Assembly (NCBI GenBank): GCA_020433835.1
Contig: JAGRBY010000159.1
Coordinates: forward strand, 1 to 12,870
Reading direction: 5' to 3'
From: Anaerolineae bacterium
Lineage (GTDB): Bacteria; Chloroflexota; Anaerolineae; 4572-78; J111
Length of the DNA: 12,870 bases
Part shown: positions 1-6,055 of the stretch, piece by piece
Numbering within the stretch: position 1 is the first letter of the stretch
How the letters are laid out: every line of letters begins with the position of its first letter
Position numbers and translations under genes: made by a program
Notes under the pieces: generated by a model
Seen by the model: only the letters and a program-made list of their open reading frames with translations
The model's database searches: none
Told to the model about the DNA's origin: nothing

Positions 1-286
1 GGACGTCGCCGTGGTCGATCAGATGGCCCAACTCGGCCTCGTTATCGGTGTAGGCGATGATGTCGAAGTAGTCGGACGCCTGATAAGCCTCAATCAAAGC
101 CCGGCTCTGGGGGGTGTGATCGGCGTCATACACGGCGGTGCGCAGGTGTTTGACATCGGTCGTCCCGGCGAAGCCCAACAAAATCAACTGCATGAGCGGC
201 ATGATAATCATCACCGCCAGCGTGCGCGGATCGCGGGCCACGTGGATAAATTCTTTGCGGATTAAACTCCAGGTTCGTAAGAGCAT
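1..286 (-). CDS. ABC-2 type transporter permease, N-terminal part (cut by window edge)
   Basis: Reading leftward from an ATG at 286-284, the frame stays open for 95 codons to the window edge. The N-terminus (MLLRTWSLIRKEFIHVARDP) has the cytosolic amphipathic stretch with a 'RKE...RDPR' pattern typical of ABC-2 permeases of the YhhJ/YbhS/DrrB kind. One hydrophobic segment follows (about residues 22-40, LAVMIIMPLMQLILLGFA). After it comes a soluble stretch (VYDADHTPQSRALIEAY...) like the large extracytoplasmic domain between TM1 and TM2 in this family. The protein would be the membrane subunit of an exporter and needs an ATPase, which is not in the window. No clear Shine-Dalgarno sequence precedes the ATG. 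The 1 kb upstream is noncoding, so this gene probably starts its transcript. The family call is fairly safe; the substrate is unknown. Confidence 0.8.
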   Translation of the reverse strand, partial: MLLRTWSLIRKEFIHVARDPRTLAVMIIMPLMQLILLGFAGTTDVKHLRTAVYDADHTPQSRALIEAYQASDYFDIIAYTDNEAELGHLIDHGDV

Positions 287-339
287 AGTTGCACAGTTTA
301 TTTAGGATCGTGAATACAATAACTTCCGCATCTGCGTTT

Positions 340-433
340 GGGTAATTGGTAAATAGGTATTGGTAAATGGTAAATGGTAAATGGTAAATGGAGATTGAAT
401 ACCTAATTACCATTTACTATTCCCTATTTACCC
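340..433. repeat. Heptamer-containing hairpin element, copy 1
   Basis: Four exact tandem copies of ggtaaat occupy 362-389 inside a larger imperfect inverted repeat. The arms are 349-374 and 406-431 (26 bases, about three mismatches). The segment 389-417, which contains gagattgaatacctaattac, is identical over 29 bases to 4519-4547, so this is a copy of the same dispersed element as 4493-4554. The extra heptamers sit in the left arm and loop, as if this copy had expanded by slippage. The sequence is AT-rich and noncoding. Confidence 0.8.
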
Positions 434-457
434 AACTTCTCAGGCAAATAAAGGTAG

Positions 458-485
458 TTCCAGCATAACCGACTTTGTGCTGGAA
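458..485. other. Small hairpin
   Basis: Perfect 8-bp arms ttccagca (458-465) and tgctggaa (478-485) enclose a 12-base loop. No T-run follows on either side, so it is not a typical factor-independent terminator. It lies about 170 bases upstream of the ABC permease start. No function is assigned. Confidence 0.4.
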
Positions 486-621
486 GACACTATCCTAGAG
501 TATAGCTCAGGGGATAGGTTTTGAAACAATTTGTGGATAGGGCCGGCGCATGACTTTTAGTCCACCTCTATTGTACCCGACCTGCTCCCGCCGGGCATCG
601 CGCAAAGGTCGGAAGCTGGTA

Positions 622-638
622 TCAGACTTTTGGCGGAG
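622..638. repeat. 17-base dispersed repeat, copy 1
   Basis: tcagacttttggcggag is identical to 8882-8898. Both copies are in intergenic DNA and in the same orientation. An exact 17-mer shared by two intergenic regions of a 13-kb window is unlikely by chance. It may be a fragment of a longer dispersed repeat family. No function is visible. Confidence 0.4.
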
Positions 639-656
639 AAGGGAATGCGTAGCGTC

Positions 657-682
657 GTAGGACAAACTTAAGTTTGTCCTAC
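657..682. repeat. Perfect 26-bp palindrome
   Basis: gtaggacaaactt followed directly by its exact reverse complement, with no loop, centred between 669 and 670. In RNA it could fold only with a few central bases opened. It has no adjacent T-run and stands in noncoding DNA, so it may be a dispersed repeat or a dimeric protein-binding site rather than a terminator. Confidence 0.6.
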
Positions 683-792
683 AGCGGCTTAGCCCAGCCC
701 GTTCGCATCTGACGCTTGCGGCTCACTCCGCTATAGGGCATCATCACTTTGATCCCCACGCGGATGAGAAAGCAAGCTTTGTCGCTCCATTA

Positions 793-822
793 CATTTTCA
801 TTGTCATTTTCATTGTCATTGT
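793..822. repeat. Simple tandem repeat (cattttcattgt)
   Basis: Two exact copies of cattttcattgt (793-804 and 805-816) are followed by a half copy, cattgt (817-822). Slippage-type low-complexity sequence in noncoding DNA. Confidence 0.7.
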
Positions 823-899
823 CGTCTTGTGAGGACTATCCGGCTCCCGTGAGCAAAGCTACAACCCTCGAACCGTTTGCTCGACGCAGCGATCATAAG

Positions 900-1251
900 C
901 CCGGACTAGTCAGGAAGCTTGTTCGATATGTCGATCATATACCCGGACTAGTCGGGAAGACTGTTTGATACGTCGATCTTATACCCGGACTAGTCGGGAC
1001 AGTTGATCGATATGTCGAGCATACACCCGGACTAGTCGGGAAGGCTGTTCGATACGTCGATCATATACCCAGACTGGTCGGGGAGACTGTTCGATACGTC
1101 GATCTTATACCCGGACTGGTCGGGACGGTTGATCGATACGTCGAGCATACACCCGGACTAGTTGGGACAGTTGATCGATACGTCGATCATACACCCGGAC
1201 TAGTTGGGGCAGTTGATCGATATGGTGATCTTATGCCCGGACTAGTCCGGG
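900..1251. repeat. Array of 42-bp tandem units with 126-bp higher-order period
   Basis: Eight full units of exactly 42 bp start at 900, 942, 984, 1026, 1068, 1110, 1152 and 1194. A ninth, truncated unit starts at 1236. Each unit begins with a near-palindrome of the form cccggactagtcggg. A second dyad follows, seen best in the seventh unit as tgatcgatacgtcgatca. Units 1, 2 and 3 resemble units 4, 5 and 6 respectively more than they resemble each other; examples are the shared endings cgatcatata, cgatcttata and cgagcataca. The last duplication therefore probably involved a 126-bp trimer. Stops (for example tag within actagt) recur in most frames, so the array is not a repeat protein. It is not a CRISPR array, because the whole unit repeats and there are no unique spacers. 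No rep, par or transposase gene is adjacent. Confidence 0.9.
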
Positions 1252-1265
1252 CATAAGATCACCAT
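1222..1265. repeat. Perfect 44-bp palindrome at the end of the 42-bp array
   Basis: The left arm (atggtgatcttatgcccgg, then act) is followed with no spacer by its exact reverse complement. The centre is the actagt core at 1241-1246. The left half is the end of unit 8 plus the head of unit 9; the right half is the same sequence inverted, so the array ends by folding back on itself. It lies 89 bases past the stop codon of the MBL-fold gene. There is no flanking T-run, so a terminator role is possible but unsupported. Confidence 0.85.
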
Positions 1266-1354
1266 TGTGATAGATGGTTGGTATGGTGAGAAGACTTGAT
1301 CACTATCGTGATTATGCTTTGGGATGCTTCGTATTCGCTGTGTGGCACGCACGC

Positions 1355-2026
1355 CTAAGGTTGAAACGGCTGCAACTGCTGAAAAATAGCGCCGCTGAGG
1401 GGTTGGTGCCCGTGGCCGCAGTAGATTTCCTGCGGATGAAACTGCTGTAGGCGGCGGAGGCTTTGGGCCTGCTGTTGCCAATCGACGGCGAAGCGACATT
1501 GGGCGTGCGGCCTGCCGAGCATCGAGATTAGATCGCCCACAAAGGCTATTCGGTTTTCAACCAGGAGGGTGCTTGACCCCAGGGTGTGGCCGGGAGTGTG
1601 GATAATTTGGGCAGCGAGGCCAAAGTCATCGAGCCGGTCGCCATCATCAAGCCGGATATCGGCGGGAATAGGGGTGACCGGCAGGATGGCTTCCACAAGC
1701 GGCAGGCTCGCTTTCACCAGCCAGGCTACGCCTTGAACCGAACCAAGCGTGGTTTCGGCTTGGGCCAGGGCATCGGCATCGATTCGATGGATGGCGATGG
1801 GCGCACCGGTTAGCCGTTTGAGAGCGGCGGCGCTGCCAAAGTGATCGTAATGAGCGTGTGTGAGCAGAATGAGCCGCAAATCGTCGCGACCCAGCGCTTG
1901 CATCAGCCTCAATATTTTGCCTTCCGTACGGGGCGGCCCGGTGTCAACCAGAATTAGCCCGGTATCCGCCTCGATTAAAAAGGCAATGCCCAGCCAAGTT
2001 TTGATGATGTGAATACGTATCGACAT
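1355..2026 (-). CDS. MBL-fold metallo-hydrolase
   Basis: A 223-residue protein of the metallo-beta-lactamase fold, probably a cytosolic hydrolase that uses two metal ions (usually zinc). It shows the signature THAHYDH (residues 56-62; H57, H59, D61, H62), then HTPGHT (143-148, with H147 as ligand), then GD (164-165, with D165 as bridging ligand). A final GHGH (204-207) supplies the last histidine. The early strand pattern (LILVDTG, 24-30) is also typical. Length fits single-domain glyoxalase-II-like or general MBL hydrolases. No signal peptide is visible. The start codon is 15 bases past the stop of the GH15 gene, so the two are probably co-transcribed. No clear Shine-Dalgarno precedes it, which suggests coupling to the upstream gene. 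The substrate is unknown: thioester, lactone and phosphodiester substrates are all known in this family. Confidence 0.9.
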   Translation of the reverse strand: MSIRIHIIKTWLGIAFLIEADTGLILVDTGPPRTEGKILRLMQALGRDDLRLILLTHAHYDHFGSAAALKRLTGAPIAIHRIDADALAQAETTLGSVQGVAWLVKASLPLVEAILPVTPIPADIRLDDGDRLDDFGLAAQIIHTPGHTLGSSTLLVENRIAFVGDLISMLGRPHAQCRFAVDWQQQAQSLRRLQQFHPQEIYCGHGHQPLSGAIFQQLQPFQP

Positions 2027-2041
2027 CGGTATTTATAAACG

Positions 2042-4438
2042 TTACGGCTGTATGGCCACCGTAAAGTCTACTCCTTCCCAGCGATCATCAGACAGCCAAT
2101 GAAAGGTAAAGGTGACCGTGGTTTCATCACTCAATTCATCCGTTGACAAATCCGAGGTATGGATGCCCAGCCCGGTATCATGGGTTTCAACCGTATGCAC
2201 TGTTGCCCAATCATCCCCACTCCAGTGAATTACCGCCGGGGCCGGTGTTTCCACCCGCAGAATTTTGCCGGTGGGCATAACGCTGATCTTGTGGTTGAAG
2301 CGCCAGATGGCGTAAGGCGTTGCGGTTTGCCGGGTTTGGTAACGCTGCACCGGCTGCGGCGGCATATCAAAAACGCGCCCGTCGGCCAGGGAGCGACACA
2401 GCTTGATGTATTCGCTGTGGGCCCAAACCAGGGGCATGGCCGAGCCGGACGGACGGCCTGGAAACAGTTCCCGTGCCGGTATAGCAGCCGCGTCCCAGAC
2501 TTGTTCCGGTAAGAGACCACCTTCGTTGGCGAAAGCAGCCATTGCTTGCAACAGGGCTTCGGCTTGCGCCTGGTGACCGGCGGCCAGTTCGTAATGGGCG
2601 CGTTCGCCGGTGAGCAGCGGCCAGCCGCGCCCCACGCCCGTGCCATCAAAAGGTGAACCATCTTCGTGTTCGCCGTAGCCGTCATCATTATAGCGACGCC
2701 AGGTTGGCCCGTTGGGCGTGTCGATTTTGAGCAGCGCGTCGATGACCTTAACGGTGTTGACGATGCGCGGGTCATCGGCAGCCCGCAGGCCAAAACGCAC
2801 CAGAGCCAGAGCGTCGGGGCTGATGATGTGAACCGCCGGGAGATTGCTCTGATCCGGCGGGCGGTTTTTAATCGGCACAAAGCCGTCGAGCGGCGAGGCG
2901 GCGTCGGCATCCTCCGGGGGAGCGATGCGCACGTAATAGCCCTCGACGCCCACTTGCCGGGCCAGGTCTGTATCAACGGCATAGATCCAGCGCTCGATGT
3001 TGGCGTTCCAGGTGTCGGCGACTTCGCGCAGATAGGTGGCCATTTTCGGCTCGTGGCCGGCGTCGGCCAGATCGGCGGCGGCCAGCAGGGCGGCAATTTC
3101 AACGGCCAGCGTAAAGGGCGAGTAGCCGGGGTCTTCTTCCCAGCGATCTTGCTGGGTAACCGGCCCGTTTTGAACAATAAAGGTGGCGGCTCGCCGCACC
3201 ATTGGCCAGTAAGCCGGCAGATCGGTTTTCTCCAATGCTCCCCGGCGCAGAGCCAAATCGACCAGCAAAATGGGAAAAGCAACCTCGTCCATCTGCTTAC
3301 CACTCCAATAGGGCGTGCCGTCGAGCCACATGTTTTGCGACCAGTGGCCGTCGGCTTCCTGCGTAATGCGCAGATAATCCAGCACGCGCCGGGCATCGGC
3401 GTTAGCACCAATGGCTAACAGCCCACCCGCCGACTCGGCCAGGTCGCGGGGCCAAACCAGGTGATAGCCACCCAAGTCGTCATCCCCTTTGGCAAAGCCC
3501 CAGGGAATAGAAAGGCTGGCGATGAGACCACCGGGGAAGCGTTTGGCTTCGTGGCTGCGCAGTACGGTTGCGCTAACCTGATAAAGCTGCCGCAGCGACG
3601 GCGCGTGTGTTGTCGGCGGCGGTACGTTTTGCAACCAGTCTTGCCACTGGGCGATATACGCGGTGCAGGCGGCGTCGAAGCCGTCGAGCAGCGAGGCCAA
3701 AGCGCGATGACCGGCTTCGGCAGGGGTGAGGCCGAAACCCAAGACCAGTACAAACTCGCCGCCGCAGGCCGCCAGGTCGATTTCGCCGGTGAGCGCCACG
3801 TTGCCGTCTTCGGCCCGCTCGTACAGTTCGGTCAACCGGAAGTGACGGCTGATATCCTGCCAGCCGTCGGAAAAGCCAACATAGCCCGCCGAACACTTAA
3901 GCCAGGGCGCAGAACAAACCAAGGCCAGGGCACTGTCATCGCGCTGGGCAAAGAGCATCGGCGTGCCTTTGTAGTCGCCCACCCAGGCGCTGTTGCCGCT
4001 GCCCCGGTTGGCCAGGTGCGGGGCCAACAGGGCATAAAGGTGATAATCGGTTAGTTCGCCGTGCAGGGGTTCGAAGCGTGTCCACTGTAAGAGGGCATCA
4101 CGCTGCGGGTCGGCGACAATTTTCTTCTCGATGCGGTAGCGGCCCTGGTGGCAGGTGTTGGTCAGATGATAGGCGGGGACGCCATCGGCCAGGCGCTCGA
4201 CCTGATGGTCAGCATCGCGCTTTTCTTCCGAGAAGAAATCGTGGCCGTTGCTGACCAGCAAGCCGAGGTCGCGGGTACAGGCCCGGTCGATGCGCGGTTG
4301 GTAGATTTCGTCGATGATGCCGTGGCTCAAGGTAAACCATACCCGGCTGAAGGGGTTGAGCGCCGTGCCAACGCCGCTTTTGGCGCTGGATGTCCAACGT
4401 GGAGGGATACCGGGGTGGCCGGGAGGAATCGTCTTCAT
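2042..4438 (-). CDS. GH15 family glucoamylase/glucodextranase-type glycoside hydrolase
   Basis: A 798-residue bacterial GH15 enzyme expected to release glucose from non-reducing ends of alpha-glucans. The N-terminal beta-sandwich (about 1-270, with NPFSRVWFTLSHGIIDEIYQ at 28-47) matches the glucodextranase_N type. The alpha/alpha-barrel follows (about 280-690). GYHLVWPRDLAES (324-336) is a family hallmark. WEEDPGYSPFTLA (433-445) would carry the general acid, E434, and LPEQVWD (643-649) the base, E645, by analogy with the WEE and SEQ sites of fungal glucoamylase. SAMPLVWAHSEYIKL (666-680) is the conserved end of the barrel. A C-terminal domain of about 110 residues follows. No signal peptide is seen, so it probably acts in the cytoplasm on stored glucan or imported oligosaccharide. 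GAAAGGAG (4446-4453) lies 7 bases before the ATG. It follows zwf after 123 bases that contain a hairpin. Glucoamylase and glucodextranase cannot be told apart here. Confidence 0.93.
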   Translation of the reverse strand: MKTIPPGHPGIPPRWTSSAKSGVGTALNPFSRVWFTLSHGIIDEIYQPRIDRACTRDLGLLVSNGHDFFSEEKRDADHQVERLADGVPAYHLTNTCHQGRYRIEKKIVADPQRDALLQWTRFEPLHGELTDYHLYALLAPHLANRGSGNSAWVGDYKGTPMLFAQRDDSALALVCSAPWLKCSAGYVGFSDGWQDISRHFRLTELYERAEDGNVALTGEIDLAACGGEFVLVLGFGLTPAEAGHRALASLLDGFDAACTAYIAQWQDWLQNVPPPTTHAPSLRQLYQVSATVLRSHEAKRFPGGLIASLSIPWGFAKGDDDLGGYHLVWPRDLAESAGGLLAIGANADARRVLDYLRITQEADGHWSQNMWLDGTPYWSGKQMDEVAFPILLVDLALRRGALEKTDLPAYWPMVRRAATFIVQNGPVTQQDRWEEDPGYSPFTLAVEIAALLAAADLADAGHEPKMATYLREVADTWNANIERWIYAVDTDLARQVGVEGYYVRIAPPEDADAASPLDGFVPIKNRPPDQSNLPAVHIISPDALALVRFGLRAADDPRIVNTVKVIDALLKIDTPNGPTWRRYNDDGYGEHEDGSPFDGTGVGRGWPLLTGERAHYELAAGHQAQAEALLQAMAAFANEGGLLPEQVWDAAAIPARELFPGRPSGSAMPLVWAHSEYIKLCRSLADGRVFDMPPQPVQRYQTRQTATPYAIWRFNHKISVMPTGKILRVETPAPAVIHWSGDDWATVHTVETHDTGLGIHTSDLSTDELSDETTVTFTFHWLSDDRWEGVDFTVAIQP

Positions 4439-4492
4439 TCAGATACTCCTTTCAAGAAGGGGATTTTAGGAACTTCCCCATATTCGGCGATG

Positions 4493-4554
4493 GTAATTGG
4501 TAAATGGTAATTGGAGACTGGAGATTGAATACCTAATTACCATTTACCAATTAC
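4493..4554. repeat. Hairpin element with 20-bp arms, copy 2, between zwf and the GH15 gene
   Basis: gtaattggtaaatggtaatt (4493-4512) is the exact reverse complement of 4535-4554; the loop is 22 bases. The segment 4519-4547 is identical to 389-417, so this is a second copy of the element at 340-433. It lies 55 bases before the GH15 start and 7 bases past the zwf stop. As RNA it would form an AT-rich stem without a U-run. An effect on mRNA processing or attenuation between zwf and the GH15 gene is possible but inferred. Confidence 0.8.
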
Positions 4555-4561
4555 TCTATTC

Positions 4562-6055
4562 TTAGCTGTGCCAACTGCGGCCATCGCGGGCAATGAGTAC
4601 TTCGGCGCTTTCCGGCCCCCACGTTCCGGCGGCGTAGTTGGGGAAATTGGCCGATGGATTGGCCTGCCACACATCCAAGATGGGCATAATTACAGACCAA
4701 GCCGCCTCAACCTGATCGGCCCGCATAAAGAGGGTGGCGTCACCTTCGATAACGTCGAGGAGTAGAGTTTCGTAAGCTTCCGGCGAAGGCGTTTTAAATG
4801 CCTCACTGTATCGAAAGTTCATATCAACCGGACTAAGTCGCACGATGGGGCCAGGCCGCTTGGCCTGCATGCGCACGACAATACCTTCCTCCGGTTGGAT
4901 GTTGACAACGATGCGGTTGGGCTGCCAATTTTCAACAGCTGATGATGGAAACGGCTGGTGCGGCACCGGCCGGAGAACAATTGAAACTTCCGATGTTTTG
5001 GCCGGCAGTCGCTTGCCGGTGCGCAGATAAAAGGGCACGCCTTGCCAGCGCCAGTTTTCAACAAACAGCTTCAGCGCGACAAAGGTCTCGGTGGGGGAGT
5101 CGGGGGTAACGTCCGGTTCCTCGGTGTAGGCGATAACGCGCTCACCTTCGAGCCAGCCGGCATCGTATTGGCCGCGCACCGCCATCTCATGGACCTGCTC
5201 CGGGGCGATAGGCCGGATCGCGTGCAGAACATCGACCTTTTTGTTGCGAATCTCATCGGCATCAAAGGAGACCGGCGGCTCCATGGCCATCAGGCACAGA
5301 AGTTGCAGCAGGTGATTCTGCACCATATCGCGTAGTGCTCCGGCGTGGTCGTAGTAACCGCCGCGATGCTCAACGCCCACTTGTTCGGCTACGGTAATTT
5401 GCATATGGTCGATATAACGCCGATTCCAAATCGGTTCCAGCAGAGCATTGGCAAAGCGGAAAGCCAGAATGTTTTGGACGGTCTCTTTGCCCAGGTAGTG
5501 GTCAATGCGGTAAATTTGCGACTCATCAAAGATGTCCCGCAAAGATTTATCCAGTGCTTTCGCCGATTGCAAATCGCGGCCAAAAGGCTTTTCCACCACA
5601 AGCCGGTTTCGATTACGATCACGGGCCAGTTTGGCCTGCCCCAGATGTTCGGCCACGGTTTCGACCAAACCTGGGGAAATAGCCAGATAGAAGATGTGGT
5701 TGGCTTTTTGTCCCCACTCTTTCTCTATATTGGCCAATTGTTTGCCAATGGTTGTGTAGGTATCCGGACTGTTGAAGTCGGCGCATATAAAGTGCAGGTG
5801 GGGAGCAAACTTCTGCCAGGTATCGTCTTTAATTTCACCACGCCGCGAGAACGTATCAATCCCCTGGCGAATATGCTCTTGAAATTCGTCGGTTGTCATG
5901 TTTTTTAAGTCAACCCCAACAATGGCGAACTGCTCAGGCAGCCAATGATCGAGATAGAGATTATACAGCGCCGGCAGCAGCTTGCGTTGAGTCAAGTCGC
6001 CGCCTGCGCCGAAGATGACCAAAATAGTCGGGTGAAGCGAAATAGAATTTGTCAT
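4562..6055 (-). CDS. zwf: Glucose-6-phosphate 1-dehydrogenase
   Basis: A 497-residue cytosolic enzyme that oxidises glucose 6-phosphate to 6-phosphogluconolactone and makes NAD(P)H, the first step of the oxidative pentose phosphate pathway. The dinucleotide-binding turn is [10 protein letters not shown] (16-25). EKPFGRD (155-161) and the active-site RIDHYLGKE (183-191) are intact. MVQNH (244-248) supplies H248, the expected catalytic base, with D185 as its partner by analogy with the Leuconostoc enzyme. Length is normal. I chose the ATG at 6055-6053 rather than an in-frame ATG 48 bases earlier: AAAGGA (6065-6070) is 9 bases upstream, and this start overlaps the stop of the mprF-like gene as ATGA, a usual sign of translational coupling. 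No pgl or gnd gene is in the window. Coenzyme preference cannot be stated from the motifs. Confidence 0.96.
   Translation of the reverse strand: MTNSISLHPTILVIFGAGGDLTQRKLLPALYNLYLDHWLPEQFAIVGVDLKNMTTDEFQEHIRQGIDTFSRRGEIKDDTWQKFAPHLHFICADFNSPDTYTTIGKQLANIEKEWGQKANHIFYLAISPGLVETVAEHLGQAKLARDRNRNRLVVEKPFGRDLQSAKALDKSLRDIFDESQIYRIDHYLGKETVQNILAFRFANALLEPIWNRRYIDHMQITVAEQVGVEHRGGYYDHAGALRDMVQNHLLQLLCLMAMEPPVSFDADEIRNKKVDVLHAIRPIAPEQVHEMAVRGQYDAGWLEGERVIAYTEEPDVTPDSPTETFVALKLFVENWRWQGVPFYLRTGKRLPAKTSEVSIVLRPVPHQPFPSSAVENWQPNRIVVNIQPEEGIVVRMQAKRPGPIVRLSPVDMNFRYSEAFKTPSPEAYETLLLDVIEGDATLFMRADQVEAAWSVIMPILDVWQANPSANFPNYAAGTWGPESAEVLIARDGRSWHS

Larger units (their letters stand above)
287..1354. other. 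Repeat-rich noncoding region of about 1.07 kb
   Basis: I see no convincing coding frame here. The region holds, in order, a heptamer-rich hairpin element (340-433), a small hairpin (458-485), a 17-mer shared with 8882-8898 (622-638), a 26-bp palindrome (657-682), a simple repeat (793-822), an array of 42-bp tandem units (900-1251) and a perfect 44-bp palindrome (1222-1265). I found no tRNA cloverleaf. The stretches 486-621, 683-792 and 823-899 show nothing I can name. It lies between the start of the ABC permease and the 3' end of the MBL-fold gene, both on the minus strand. Confidence 0.8.

Noticed and set aside
126..413. Minus-strand open frame of 95 codons across the ABC permease start and the heptamer element
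   Set aside because: It is out of frame with the recognisable permease sequence and its N-terminus is translated heptamer repeat.
458..485. Terminator for a transcript entering from the repeat region
   Set aside because: The hairpin has no T-run on either strand and no gene ends beside it.
900..1251. CRISPR array
   Set aside because: The whole 42-bp unit repeats with no unique spacers between repeats, and no cas gene is near.
1242..1499. Minus-strand open frame of 85 codons overlapping the end of the MBL gene
   Set aside because: It is an alternative frame of the MBL coding region running into the palindrome; the protein is Arg/Pro-rich with no recognisable motif or ribosome binding site.
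2230..3411. Long minus-strand open frame (393 codons) inside the GH15 gene
   Set aside because: Low-complexity Arg/Pro/Trp-rich shadow of the GH15 frame; the true frame has all family motifs.
2666..3418. Plus-strand open frame (250 codons) opposite the GH15 gene
   Set aside because: Antisense shadow without motifs or ribosome binding site, caused by base composition.
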